A stretch of 64,000 bases of DNA, from positions 186,001 to 250,000 of the forward strand of contig NZ_CP009285.1 in assembly GCF_000758665.1 (NCBI RefSeq), written 5' to 3'. Both the position numbers and the translations under genes were made by a program. The notes below the pieces were generated by a model that saw nothing but the letters and a program-made list of their open reading frames with translations, did no database searches and had not been told where the DNA came from. Source of the stretch: Paenibacillus borealis. GTDB taxonomy: Bacteria > Bacillota > Bacilli > Paenibacillales > Paenibacillaceae. Positions 43,650 through 52,645 of this stretch are shown piece by piece (the first letter of the stretch is position 1; the number at the start of each line of letters is the position of its first letter).

Positions 43650-44936
43650 ATGCAAATACATGTGGTGCAGCCGGGACAGACGCTGTATGGAATTGCAGAA
43701 GCTTATGGCGTGAACATGGATACGATAACTGAGGCGAATCAGTTGTCTGCACCAGGAAGGCTGGTCATTGGACAAACGCTGGTGATTCCGATAGTTGGCC
43801 AGTATTATTGGGTTCAGCAGGGCGATAGCTTCTATAGTATCGCGCAGAGGTTCGGCCGGAAGGCCAGACAGCTGGCGGAAGTGAACGGGCTGGCGCTGAA
43901 TCAGCCGCTGCAAATCGGATATCGCCTGTACCTTCCTCCTGTACCAAGGCGGCAGGCAGAGGTGAATGCCTATTTAGAGCCGAGAGGAGAGGAGGTCTCT
44001 CAGGCGCTGCAAAATGCGGCTGCAGAAGCTGCCCCTGAGCTTACGTATCTTGCGCCGTTTAGCTTCCGGATTAAGCGGGACGGTTCGCTGCAGGCACCAC
44101 CGCTGGATAATCTGGCATCAATCGCGGCGCAGAACCGGGTCACGCTGATGCTGGTCGTCACGAATCTGGAGGATGCCCAGTTCAGCTCAGAGCTGGGACG
44201 GATTATTCTGAATGATCCGGTGGTGCAGGACCGGCTGCTGGAGAACATTGTGGCCGAAGCGAAGCGGCTGAATTTCAGAGATATGCACTTTGACCTGGAA
44301 TTCCTCCGGCCGGAGGACCGCGAAGCGTATAACGCTTTTCTGCGCAAGGCGGCGGACATCATTCACAAGGAGGGCTTCCTGCTGTCTACCGCACTTGCAC
44401 CCAAAACCAGTGCATCCCAAACCGGAGCCTGGTATACGGCGCATGACTATAAAATGCATGGCCAGGTTGCTGATTTTGTCATTATTATGACCTACGAATG
44501 GGGATACAGCGGAGGCCCGCCGATGGCCGTTTCTCCTATAGGACCGGTGCGCCAGGTGCTGACGTATGCGGCCAGTGAAATTCCCCCTGGCAAAATTATG
44601 ATGGGCCAGAATCTGTACGGCTACGATTGGACTTTGCCTTATGCAGCTGGCGGAGAGTATGCCAAAGCACTCAGCCCGCAGGCGGCAATTGATCTGGCGA
44701 GGAACAGGAATGCCGCCATTCAGTACGACTATAAAGCCCAGGCTCCGCATTTTGATTACACCGATGACGCAGGACGGCAGCATAAGGTATGGTTCGAAGA
44801 TGCCCGCTCCATTCAGGCCAAGTTTGATTTGATCAAGGAGCTGGATCTCCGGGGCATCAGCTATTGGAAGCTTGGCCTGCCTTTTCCGCAGAATTGGCTG
44901 TTAATAGAAGATAACTTCAATGTGGTCAAAAAATAA
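43650..44936 (+). CDS. sleL: SleL/YaaH-like spore peptidoglycan N-acetylglucosaminidase
   Basis: An enzyme of 428 residues, nearly the length of B. subtilis YaaH. Two LysM domains (about 3-47 and 53-95) bind peptidoglycan. The GH18 domain (about 110-415) has DMHFDLE with the catalytic Glu217 and VIIMTYEWGYSGGPPMAVSP. The enzyme attacks cortex during germination. It has no signal peptide, as expected for a protein loaded into the spore from the mother cell. ATG 43650 fits the LysM start (IHVVQPGQTL), although the GGGG upstream is about 13 bases away. It is a single gene and supports a spore-former. Confidence 0.85.
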   Translation: MQIHVVQPGQTLYGIAEAYGVNMDTITEANQLSAPGRLVIGQTLVIPIVGQYYWVQQGDSFYSIAQRFGRKARQLAEVNGLALNQPLQIGYRLYLPPVPRRQAEVNAYLEPRGEEVSQALQNAAAEAAPELTYLAPFSFRIKRDGSLQAPPLDNLASIAAQNRVTLMLVVTNLEDAQFSSELGRIILNDPVVQDRLLENIVAEAKRLNFRDMHFDLEFLRPEDREAYNAFLRKAADIIHKEGFLLSTALAPKTSASQTGAWYTAHDYKMHGQVADFVIIMTYEWGYSGGPPMAVSPIGPVRQVLTYAASEIPPGKIMMGQNLYGYDWTLPYAAGGEYAKALSPQAAIDLARNRNAAIQYDYKAQAPHFDYTDDAGRQHKVWFEDARSIQAKFDLIKELDLRGISYWKLGLPFPQNWLLIEDNFNVVKK

Positions 44937-44972
44937 ACCGGCAACGTCCCCCTCTTTTCGGCAGAAAAGCTG

Positions 44973-45019
44973 CAAAAAAACGGCTGTGCGTCCCCGAAAG
45001 GACCGCACGGCCGTTTTTG
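44973..45019. terminator. Bidirectional terminator
   Basis: AAAAAAACGGC...GTGCG pairs with CGCAC..GCCGTTTTT around a CCCCGAAAG loop, between convergent genes. Confidence 0.8.
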
Positions 45020-45036
45020 CTTATGCCGCTACAGTG

Positions 45037-45420
45037 TTAACCCATTAAGCCCTTGAGACCGCCCAGGAAGGGCCGGATCGACTTAATCATATTGTAGCCC
45101 ATCTTCATAACGGGCATCGCCTTCTGCACCATTCCGAACATCCCCATGAATTTCCCCAGACCTCCGATACCGGCAGCTCCGCCTGCCCCGCCCATGAACG
45201 ATCCGAGTAAAGGCATGAAGCCGGAGACCTCTGCTTTCTTGGCACCTGAAGACGATTTCCGTTTAGATTTATGATGTGTGCTTGTTCTGGAGAGGATCAC
45301 TGCTTCTTTATTGAGGTCTGTTATCCATCCTACATATGAACGTCCATCATGCAAAGTAATGCAGACCGGCCGGCCTTTCAACTGCTGCGCCCGCTTGCGG
45401 ATTTTTGTTGAATTTGCCAT
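45037..45420 (-). CDS. Sm-like fold protein with Gly/Met-rich tail
   Basis: A protein of 127 residues. Residues 5-45 (QLKGRPVCITLHDGRSYVGWITDLNKEAVIL) have the strand pattern of an Sm/LSM-like fold, including the conserved G in DGxxYxG. A basic stretch (HHKSKRKSSSGAKK) follows. The last 60 residues are rich in Gly, Met and Phe (GSFMGGAGGAAGIGGLGKFMGMFGM) and may associate with membranes or assemble. It is not Hfq, which is shorter and has different signatures. RNA binding is possible but unproven. It is a single gene, divergent from the GNAT gene. Confidence 0.6.
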   Translation of the reverse strand: MANSTKIRKRAQQLKGRPVCITLHDGRSYVGWITDLNKEAVILSRTSTHHKSKRKSSSGAKKAEVSGFMPLLGSFMGGAGGAAGIGGLGKFMGMFGMVQKAMPVMKMGYNMIKSIRPFLGGLKGLMG

Positions 45421-45510
45421 TCGTCACTCACCTCATTGTTCTATTTACTATATTTTACTCAGAACCTGGGAGGCGGCTTGTGCGGGTATGGAGTTTTCCC
45501 GGAAATAAAT

Positions 45511-45570
45511 TGAACAACCATATACTGTATTTTCCATAAAAATATCGTAATATCAAAATATGGTCGTTCA
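45511..45570. repeat. 60-bp element with 13-base inverted ends
   Basis: TGAACAACCATAT (45511-45523) and ATATGGTCGTTCA (45558-45570) are inverted copies with one mismatch. The core is AT-rich. It lies between two divergent genes and could be a miniature transposable element or a regulatory stem. Confidence 0.5.
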
Positions 45571-45610
45571 CTCTGGCATTTCTATATTCTAATCCAAGGG
45601 GGAGAGCCGT

Positions 45611-46507
45611 TTGACAAACATCCGGGATTTAGCGGCATTTATTTGCGCCCGCAATACAGAAAGCCAGCAATGCGGGTACGCAGGCAGCACACTTGATGAT
45701 ATTATTCATGACCTGAGTGAAGGTATGGCAGAATCAAGCCTTGTGTTGTATGAGGGAGAGGAAATTACGGGTGCAATTATAATGGACACTTATGGCGTAG
45801 GCGGCGGACAAGAGGATATAGAAGTGTGGGGACCTTATTACTCCGCTCACCCTGAGGATGAACTCCGGCTTTTATTCAGGTATCTGAGTGAAGCCGCTGA
45901 TTCAGCTACGATCCGGTATATTCATCTGTTCACCAGTGCAAATAATACTCCTCTGATTGAATATGCTGCCCGCTATCGTACCGAGAAGGTGAGAACCCAC
46001 TATCATTATTCGATCGAAACCGCATTACCGCCTAATAGCAGCAGTTACGCGGACCTGTCCGTTGTGCCCGTCACAGAGCCTGAGTCAGAGTGGCTGGATC
46101 AGATTATTGAACTGCATTACCAAGGCTTCCAGGGGGCTACATTGACACAAGAAGATATCACTGCGGAAATAGAGGACAGCAGCATGAGTGAATATGATAT
46201 TTATGCCGTTCTTACCGGGGGCTCTTTCATAGGATACATAATTGTTAGAAGAAACGCTCTGACCGGCATCCTCCATCTGGAGTACATCTGTATCCGCCCT
46301 GAAGGCAGAAGCGGGGGAACGGGCAGTAAACTGATTGCCTATCTGGCGGAGACCTACAGAGGTCTGGGTTATACGCGCATCGGACTGGATGTCAGCGGGG
46401 AGAATGAAGCAGCGGTCCGCTTCTATGATAAGAACGGGTTCAGCAGGGATAGTGTGATGAAGCATATCATCATTAACGGCAGGATGCAGCCGGCGGTAAT
46501 GGTGTAA
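45611..46507 (+). CDS. GNAT-family N-acetyltransferase
   Basis: A protein of 298 residues with two GNAT-like halves. The C-terminal half (about 160-290) has the acetyl-CoA motif IRPEGRSGGTGSKLIAYLAE and NEAAVRFYDKNGF. The N-terminal half (about 1-130) is a degenerate copy without the RxxGxG motif. The substrate is unknown. The start is TTG 45611 with GGGGGAG upstream. The next gene, an AraC/GyrI regulator on the same strand, begins 73 bases after the stop and may be co-transcribed. Confidence 0.8.
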   Translation: MTNIRDLAAFICARNTESQQCGYAGSTLDDIIHDLSEGMAESSLVLYEGEEITGAIIMDTYGVGGGQEDIEVWGPYYSAHPEDELRLLFRYLSEAADSATIRYIHLFTSANNTPLIEYAARYRTEKVRTHYHYSIETALPPNSSSYADLSVVPVTEPESEWLDQIIELHYQGFQGATLTQEDITAEIEDSSMSEYDIYAVLTGGSFIGYIIVRRNALTGILHLEYICIRPEGRSGGTGSKLIAYLAETYRGLGYTRIGLDVSGENEAAVRFYDKNGFSRDSVMKHIIINGRMQPAVMV

Positions 46508-46580
46508 GGACAGTGCAATTCAGATCAAATATGGGGAAATGCTCTTTGTTATGATTCTTGATGAAAGGAGGAGAACATCA

Positions 46581-47486
46581 TTGTACGAATGGAACGAGAT
46601 GGTTCAGCTCATGATTGACTGGATCGAAGAAGACCTTGCGGCTTCGCCTACGCTGCTGAAGATGTCCGAACAGCTGGGATATTCGCCGTATTATTGCACC
46701 AAGCAGTTTCATGCCTTGACCGGGATGACGCTGCGGGATTACATCTGGCAGCGCAGAATCGGCCGGGCGGCCCTGGAGCTGAGGGATACGGATACGCGGA
46801 TTCTCGATATTGCCGTGAAGTTCGGCTTCTCTTCACAGGAGGCATTCTCGCGGGCATTTCTTAGAGCCTTCAAGGTTACTCCCCATGCTTACCGCAAAGC
46901 CCCGCGGCCGATTCCGCTCGCCATTCGGGCCGAGGTGTTCTCCCCTTATCATTATCTGATCAGGGAGCGGGATAGAATGAGACAAGTGTATTTGCAGGAA
47001 GCAGAGATCAAGCTTGAGTTCATACCGGCGCATAAATTCATCGGCATCCGGGATATCGGCTCGAACAATTACGGCGGGTTCTGGGAGAACGGGCATGACT
47101 GCGATGAGGTCTCCGGAACGCTGGAGAGCATGTCGCATCATACACTTCCCGGGCAGCTGGGCCAGACTGCAGGCTGGTTCTATCAGGATGGGCGCAAGGG
47201 CTACCTGTACGGTATTCCAGTTGCCGCAGACTATAAGGGTGAAATTCCGGAAGGCATGGAGTGCCGTGATGTACCGGAATCGGAGTATCTGGTCTTTTTT
47301 CACCCGCCGTTTGATTATTTGCAGGACAACGGGCAGGTCATGCGCATCGTAGAGGAAGTGGCCTGGAATTATGATCCGGCAGCCATGGGCTATGCATGGG
47401 ACGAAGAGGTCAAACAGGACTATCAGCGCCATTTCCCCGAAGGCTACGGGTATGCGGTGCTGCGGCCGGTCCGCAAATTAGGGTAG
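46581..47486 (+). CDS. AraC-family regulator with GyrI-like effector domain
   Basis: A regulator of 301 residues. The AraC DNA-binding domain comes first (MIDWIEEDLAASPTLLKMSEQLGYSPYYCTKQF ... DIAVKFGFSSQEAFSRAF). A GyrI-like ligand domain follows (about 145-300), of the type that binds drugs or other hydrophobic molecules. The layout matches SoxS/Rob-like regulators that lead with the helix-turn-helix. The start is TTG 46581 with AAAGGAGG nine bases upstream. It probably controls itself and the GNAT gene, or a transport gene elsewhere. A strong hairpin (47508-47534) follows. Confidence 0.82.
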   Translation: MYEWNEMVQLMIDWIEEDLAASPTLLKMSEQLGYSPYYCTKQFHALTGMTLRDYIWQRRIGRAALELRDTDTRILDIAVKFGFSSQEAFSRAFLRAFKVTPHAYRKAPRPIPLAIRAEVFSPYHYLIRERDRMRQVYLQEAEIKLEFIPAHKFIGIRDIGSNNYGGFWENGHDCDEVSGTLESMSHHTLPGQLGQTAGWFYQDGRKGYLYGIPVAADYKGEIPEGMECRDVPESEYLVFFHPPFDYLQDNGQVMRIVEEVAWNYDPAAMGYAWDEEVKQDYQRHFPEGYGYAVLRPVRKLG

Positions 47487-47507
47487 CCCGCGGGCTGCCG
47501 CCCAAAT

Positions 47508-47534
47508 AAGGAGAAGCGCGGGGCGCTTCTCCTT
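47508..47534. terminator. Hairpin between convergent genes
   Basis: AAGGAGAAGCGC and GCGCTTCTCCTT form a perfect 12-base stem over a GGG loop. It has no long T-run on either side but fits a bidirectional terminator. Confidence 0.5.
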
Positions 47535-47547
47535 GAGCCGTTTCAGG

Positions 47548-49335
47548 TCAATCCGCCGTTAAGCCCAGCACTGCCTCTGCAAGCGTATCTCCCCGGTGTT
47601 CCAGCGAGGCGACCAGCGCCAGCAGCTCCGCCTGCTTCTCCCGCTGCGCGACAGTCCAGCATTGGCGTGGAGAGCCACCTGTCTGTAATGAAGCTGGATC
47701 GGCCATTCCCGTATAGAAGTCTTCCAGCATAGCGGCCATATTACCGTATACTCCGGCCATCTCCGACAAGGCTGTCAGCTTACCCTGATCCTGCACCAGA
47801 GGCAGAGAATCCTGCAAATACGCGGCGGCGCTTCTTCTGGCATCGGCCAGCGCCATCATGCAGAAGCGGTTGACTGAGAGCCTGCGGCTGTACGCTTCAT
47901 CATCCGCTGCAGCATACCACTGATGATCCAGCAGTCCCTCGCTCCATACTTCCAGAGCGTGATAACCCGTAGCATAGGTGCTGTGCACGGAGCTTTGCAT
48001 AACGTCCAGCTTGATCCGCAGGGAAGCATCCAGATTATCCAAGACAGACGGGATATGGGTCAGTTCGCCAAGACGGATAATCCTATAAGGCCAATGGTCC
48101 ACAGAAAGATAACCCTTACAGATCTTCATATGCCTCTGGAATGCAGGGTCAGCTTCAAGTTCGCTAAAGATCTCATCGTCAAAATAACTGCGGCATAGCA
48201 GGGTCGTACCATTCTCCAGATAGCCTGTGATTACTCCCCATTCAGGTGCCACCCTGAGATTAATGGCTATAGGCAGCCGGCCTTTGCGGATATCCTCCAG
48301 AATTGCCAGCTTCTCGGCTGCACGTTGCGCAGGTTCCAGCCGGTCAGCCTGGATGGCATGTATTCCATAAGCTTTGCAGGCCGGTGCAGAGTGGTCGTAG
48401 GCGGCAAGGGCATCCGCAGAGCTGTAGTCCCACACCGGTTCAAAAACAACTCTCCAGCATGCTCCCGAATCGCCCATAACCCGTTCATAGGTTGTATCTA
48501 TCCCTCTGGAGACAAGTGAGAGTGTCATAGCGCCTGCCCAGGAGCAGTCCATCCCCCGGCCAAAACCAAGCCGGCTAATCCCTTCTACAATGAACTGCTG
48601 ATCGGCAGGATTACTTTGGTAGAGACGGCTCCGGTCCGGACTGTAGTGGATCTGCTCGCCTTCTGCGCAGCTTACGGCATGAATGCCTTCTGAGTTCATG
48701 TAGACCAGCAGCAGGTAGTCCTTACCTTCATTGTCAATCAGACTCGGAAACAGCTCATGCGAGGCGGTGAAAGCATTCCACCGGAAATGCTCATAATGCT
48801 TCATTTTCTGTACGACGCTGCGGTTCGCCTGTTCGTTGCCGTAATTGGCCATAAGAATCTGCAGCTCATTGCCGCCGGAGACATAACCGGTTGAATGAAC
48901 ATCTATCACCAAAAGCTGGTCCTTCAGCACATAAGTGGAATAGCTTCCCGCAGGTGTCTCATAGGTAATGAGCAGCAGCTTTAAGCGGTCACCCTCTAAA
49001 GATTGGGGAAAGACCTGATCCCCGGCAATTAAGCTTAGACGGCTCGAGGTAACAAATTGATTCACGAAATGAGTGACATCCAGCTCCTGCCGGCCATCCG
49101 TGTAGATGGCTGAGAGCACCACAAGCTCTTGAGGCAGCAGAATGCTGTCGATCGAGTGGCTTAATGCAGCGGATAGCTGGGGGAGGGTCGCCGTCTCCGG
49201 CAGGGATTTACCGGTTTCCCATTTGGACACTGCCTGGGCGCTGACATGAAGCAGTTCCGCTAATTGTTCCTGTGACAAGCCTTTTGTTCTACGGAGCGTG
49301 GCAATCCTTGTTCCGACCTTTTCGCTACTAACCAT
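47548..49335 (-). CDS. XRE-type regulator fused to a C39/BtrH-like region
   Basis: A protein of 595 residues. Residues 1-65 form an XRE helix-turn-helix (IATLRRTKGLSQEQLAELLHVSAQAVSKWE). A 200-residue region of unknown fold precedes LGFGRGMDCSWAGAMTLSL and YERVMGDSGACWRVVFEP, which resemble the C39-peptidase/BtrH N-terminal fold (GxxC...G..iTY..i.G.SG.aFr). The Cys in GMDCSW could be the nucleophile. The C-terminus is helical. Such large XRE fusions may sense a ligand through the second domain. The start has AGGAG upstream. It is a single gene, and its targets are unknown. Confidence 0.65.
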   Translation of the reverse strand: MVSSEKVGTRIATLRRTKGLSQEQLAELLHVSAQAVSKWETGKSLPETATLPQLSAALSHSIDSILLPQELVVLSAIYTDGRQELDVTHFVNQFVTSSRLSLIAGDQVFPQSLEGDRLKLLLITYETPAGSYSTYVLKDQLLVIDVHSTGYVSGGNELQILMANYGNEQANRSVVQKMKHYEHFRWNAFTASHELFPSLIDNEGKDYLLLVYMNSEGIHAVSCAEGEQIHYSPDRSRLYQSNPADQQFIVEGISRLGFGRGMDCSWAGAMTLSLVSRGIDTTYERVMGDSGACWRVVFEPVWDYSSADALAAYDHSAPACKAYGIHAIQADRLEPAQRAAEKLAILEDIRKGRLPIAINLRVAPEWGVITGYLENGTTLLCRSYFDDEIFSELEADPAFQRHMKICKGYLSVDHWPYRIIRLGELTHIPSVLDNLDASLRIKLDVMQSSVHSTYATGYHALEVWSEGLLDHQWYAAADDEAYSRRLSVNRFCMMALADARRSAAAYLQDSLPLVQDQGKLTALSEMAGVYGNMAAMLEDFYTGMADPASLQTGGSPRQCWTVAQREKQAELLALVASLEHRGDTLAEAVLGLTAD

Positions 49336-49490
49336 ACAAAGTACAACTCCTATAATGGATTTCGACGTCGTAAGTCTATTATAATCTACGCTCCTGAAAT
49401 GACCATTTATTGAAGTATGGGCCGGGGGATGAAAAAATCAACTGCAGGTTGATACACAGGATTTCTCCGGACGCCCGCCGGATGCTGCTG

Positions 49491-50516
49491 TTAAAGTACT
49501 CCGTTCCTGATTTCCGCTAATAGCTGCTTTACAATGGCCGAGTGCCAGGAATAGAGCTCCTCCGGGTTTAACGTTAGGAGCTTCTCCTTGTCTACGATTA
49601 TGTGGTCCTGTTGAACCGAAGCGAACCGGATAAACGGTTCACCTGAGAGAACGGATAAGCTGATGTGCTTCGTCCATTCAGTGACAAGGAGCAGATCTTC
49701 CGTGAGCAGCAGCTTCAGCAGGTCATAGAAGGTCACATGCATCACATTAAGCTTATACTCCGGGCGCTCCATACTGATGATATAGGCATCGATTTCTTCC
49801 CACACCTGTTCGATGGCAGCTTGCCGCGTGATCAGGCTCTGCCGGGAGAAGTCCCCGGTGCCCATGATGGCAAGGAGACGTGCTTCCCAGTCCGGCGGTG
49901 TCCAGGCCAGCGATCTGCTGAAATGGATAAGCCATTTCTCATGGGGCACATATTCACGATTGGCCGTGAATAAGGCTTCGATTAATTGGATCGCCGCTTT
50001 ATTCAGCATGGCATGGCCTTGTACGGCATCCCCCCTGTGAATCCAGATATCCCCGGCAAGCCGGAAATACCACCAGCATTGAAATAACGGACCTTCTGCC
50101 TGCAAACGCCGGGGCGGATCAGCCAGCTTCGCATCCATCAACAACGCGATCCTTCCAGCCGGGTCGTATAGGATACGGGCATAAGACAAATCCCAGAGCG
50201 CTACGCTATCCCATTGCTTCTGCTGCTCTTCCCCGGGATCGAGGATTTTGATGTCATACAGGTAGTCTCCAATCCGGGTAATCCCAAGGGGAAGCGGCGA
50301 TTGTCCGTCAGACCACAGCTTATAGCTGCAGGGGTCCAGATAGAATACAAGATCAATCTCGGATAACTCGTCACCGTAGCCCCGCGATAACCCGCCGTTC
50401 AGAGTGATGCCGATGACTCCGTCCAGTGATGTGAAATCGTTCAGCCTGCGGCTGATCTCGTTCTGGAAATCTTGAATCCGGTTCCTGCTTGTCAGATTTA
50501 CATAGGGTCTTGTCAT
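49491..50516 (-). CDS. Nucleotidyltransferase-like protein
   Basis: A protein of 341 residues with a polymerase-beta-like nucleotidyltransferase start: GITLNGGLSRGYGDELSEIDLVFYLD holds the GG..S motif (Gly41-Gly42, Ser44) and acidic Asp55. The rest is helical with AMLNKAAIQLIEALFTANREYVPHEKW, as in proteins related to the DUF4037 or aminoglycoside adenylyltransferase groups. The target is unknown. The start at 50516 has GAGGTGA six bases upstream; the longer frame to 50573 overlaps a terminator. It is a single gene. Confidence 0.65.
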   Translation of the reverse strand: MTRPYVNLTSRNRIQDFQNEISRRLNDFTSLDGVIGITLNGGLSRGYGDELSEIDLVFYLDPCSYKLWSDGQSPLPLGITRIGDYLYDIKILDPGEEQQKQWDSVALWDLSYARILYDPAGRIALLMDAKLADPPRRLQAEGPLFQCWWYFRLAGDIWIHRGDAVQGHAMLNKAAIQLIEALFTANREYVPHEKWLIHFSRSLAWTPPDWEARLLAIMGTGDFSRQSLITRQAAIEQVWEEIDAYIISMERPEYKLNVMHVTFYDLLKLLLTEDLLLVTEWTKHISLSVLSGEPFIRFASVQQDHIIVDKEKLLTLNPEELYSWHSAIVKQLLAEIRNGVL

Positions 50517-50573
50517 ATCGATCACCTCATAAATAGAATGGGCAGCCGTACCATTTCCGTTCATAGTCAACAC

Positions 50574-50599
50574 AAAAAGCCGCAGATTTACTCTGCGGC
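50574..50599 (-). terminator. Terminator-like hairpin upstream of the nucleotidyltransferase gene
   Basis: GCCGCAG and CTGCGGC enclose a seven-base loop, and a T-run follows on the minus strand. It sits 60 bases before the gene on the same strand, so it may be an attenuator or a relic. The rest of 50517-50942 shows only the tRNA promoter. Confidence 0.55.
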
Positions 50600-50883
50600 C
50601 CCGCTAGAAGAAGAGAAGACAGCCAGAGAGTAAAATAAAATCACATTTCTGCAAAGTGGCAACACAAATTTACCTGCCGTTATGACAGGCTTGCCAATCT
50701 GCACAAACAAATGATTTTATTCTAACTCTCCGCCTTAAATGATCCCTTGAAATACCGGGTATCCATCTAACCGAAATAGCAGTCCGCCCTTCAGAATGAA
50801 ATGATATGGTTACTCCATTAATATATAGCCCTAAATCCGATCTTCCTATGATAAATATCTTGAACAAAAAAATAAAAAAAGTC

Positions 50884-50912
50884 TTGCTCTTCTGAAAAAA
50901 TCATGATATATT
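50884..50912 (+). promoter_or_regulatory. Promoter of tRNA-Leu
   Basis: TTGCTC (50884-50889) and TATATT (50907-50912) are 17 bases apart, with TG at the extended -10 position. The tRNA starts 31 bases further on. Confidence 0.7.
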
Positions 50913-50942
50913 ACTTCTTGCGTTGCATTGAATGTTTTCTTT

Positions 50943-51026
50943 GCGGTCATGGCGGAATTGGCAGACGCGCTGGCTTCAGGTGCCAGTGATAGCAATATCG
51001 TGGAGGTTCGAGTCCTCTTGACCGCA
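50943..51026 (+). tRNA. tRNA-Leu (anticodon CAG)
   Basis: A class II tRNA of 84 bases. The acceptor stem GCGGTCA pairs with TGACCGC. The anticodon stem CTGGC/GCCAG encloses TTCAGGT, giving anticodon CAG (codon CTG). The long variable arm and T-loop GGTTCGAGTCC fit tRNA-Leu. The discriminator is A, and CCA is not encoded. Confidence 0.95.
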
Positions 51027-51054
51027 TACAGCTTTATACGTAGTGCAAGCGAAA

Positions 51055-51081
51055 GCTCTTCTTCCTGAAGAGCCTTTTTTT
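51055..51081 (+). terminator. tRNA-Leu terminator
   Basis: GCTCTTC (51055-51061) pairs with GAAGAGC (51067-51073) and is followed by seven T residues. Confidence 0.85.
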
Positions 51082-51109
51082 ATTTAGAGGATTTATAGGT
51101 TATCGGGGT

Positions 51110-51167
51110 CCCCGCAAAGTACCTGAGTCAACATCCAAGCAATGACCTCACTTTGTGGGGGTATTTT
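51110..51167 (+). promoter_or_regulatory. Possible attenuator in the MATE leader
   Basis: CCCCGCAAAGT (51110-51120) pairs with ACTTTGTGGGG (51150-51160), followed by TATTTTATTTT. An overlapping CGGGGTCCCCG palindrome could compete with it. The layout suggests a ligand- or ribosome-controlled terminator. I do not recognise a known riboswitch class. Confidence 0.4.
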
Positions 51168-51222
51168 ATTTTATGCGGAAGTTTCCCGCAACAAGTCTAA
51201 ACATAAGAGAAGTGAATTTGTA

Positions 51223-52611
51223 ATGGAGCCCAGCAGCAGTATGAAGCCCAGCCAGCGTTTTCTTGAGAAGCATTTCTCAGGAGATTCGATTGATTATCGT
51301 CAGATCATAGCCTTATTCCTTCCTGTATTGGTTGATCAGGCCTTCGTGGTCGGACTGAATCTCGTGAATACGGCGATGATCAGCTCCTCCGGGGTAGCGG
51401 CCATCAGTGCAGTGAATATGATAGATTCGCTGAATATTTTTCTGATCAGTGTATTCATCGCCGTATCTACAGGGGGGACAGTCGTTGTGGCCCAGTACAA
51501 GGGGAGCGGCAACGAGCTTATGGTCTCCAAGGCGACCGCCGGAGCGGTGTCTTCCGTTTCTTTGATGGCTTTTTGTATCGGCTTATTCGGAATTGTGTTC
51601 CATGGCCCGCTGCTGCATTTGCTGTTCGGTGCGGCTTCGCCTGAGGTAATGGCCAACGCCCGGACGTATCTGATCGGCAGCAGCTTGTCCTATCTGGGAA
51701 TTGCTGTGATGGAGGCGGTATGCGGCGCGCTGCGCGGCATCGGGCGGACGAGGGCATCGCTCGTACTGTCACTGATTATGAACTTCTCCTATGTGCTGCT
51801 GAACTTTGTCTTCATTAACGGGCTGCATATGGGTGTGTTCGGAATGACCATTGCCATTAATATATCGAGGTATCTTGCGGCCGCCTGCTCGCTGATCTAT
51901 CTCTTCCGGCTGGACAGCAGCCTGCATGTGAAGATCCGTGACCTGCTGGTGCTGAACTGGACGATGCTCCGGAGAATCATGTCGATCGGCCTGCCGTTTG
52001 CGGCGGAGCAGATGTTCTTCAACGGCGGGAAGATTCTCACGCAGATCTTCATCGTCAGCCTGGGCACCTATGCGATTGCTACCAATGCGATTAGTTCTAC
52101 GCTTGCGGGAGTGATGCAGATTCCGGCGAATGCACTGTCTCTGACGCTGATTACGGTGGTCGGTCAATGCATAGGAAGCCGGAATGTCAAAGATGCGCGC
52201 AAATTCGTTAAGTCCTTCCTGTGGCTGTCTTCGGCCTCTTTTATACTGATGGGACTGCTGATCTTCCCGTTATTCAATCCGCTGGTATCGATGTTCCATC
52301 CGCCGCAGGAGATCGTCCGGGATATCTTCATTGTCTTCCTGATTAACTCGCTGGCCCAGATTCCATTGTGGTCGATCAGCTTCATTACACCTTCGGCGCT
52401 TAGAGCTGCGGGGGATTCCAAGTTCACCTCGATAGTGTCCATGCTCTCGATGTGGCTGTTCCGCGTAGTGCTCGGATATATTCTGGGGATTGTGCTGAAT
52501 ATGGGCATTATCGGGGTATGGCTGGCCATGAACTGTGAATGGGGGATACGCGGCTTCATCTTCATGCGGCGTTTCCTTGGCGAGAAGTGGCTGCAGCACA
52601 AGGTTATATAA
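51223..52611 (+). CDS. MATE-family efflux transporter
   Basis: A membrane protein of 462 residues with about twelve hydrophobic segments in two homologous halves (ALFLPVLVDQAFVVGLNLVNTAMIS and IMSIGLPFAAEQMFFNGGKIL). GALRGIGRTR and TPSALRAAGDSKF are the matching family motifs. It exports cationic drugs or metabolites in exchange for Na+ or H+. ATG 51223 is chosen; the longer frame starts inside the leader hairpin. The ribosome site is weak (GAAGTGAA). The terminator-like leader suggests that expression is induced. The substrate cannot be told. Confidence 0.85.
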   Translation: MEPSSSMKPSQRFLEKHFSGDSIDYRQIIALFLPVLVDQAFVVGLNLVNTAMISSSGVAAISAVNMIDSLNIFLISVFIAVSTGGTVVVAQYKGSGNELMVSKATAGAVSSVSLMAFCIGLFGIVFHGPLLHLLFGAASPEVMANARTYLIGSSLSYLGIAVMEAVCGALRGIGRTRASLVLSLIMNFSYVLLNFVFINGLHMGVFGMTIAINISRYLAAACSLIYLFRLDSSLHVKIRDLLVLNWTMLRRIMSIGLPFAAEQMFFNGGKILTQIFIVSLGTYAIATNAISSTLAGVMQIPANALSLTLITVVGQCIGSRNVKDARKFVKSFLWLSSASFILMGLLIFPLFNPLVSMFHPPQEIVRDIFIVFLINSLAQIPLWSISFITPSALRAAGDSKFTSIVSMLSMWLFRVVLGYILGIVLNMGIIGVWLAMNCEWGIRGFIFMRRFLGEKWLQHKVI

Positions 52612-52645
52612 GGCAAGCCTGTCCCGAGCATCAGCTAAAAATAAA

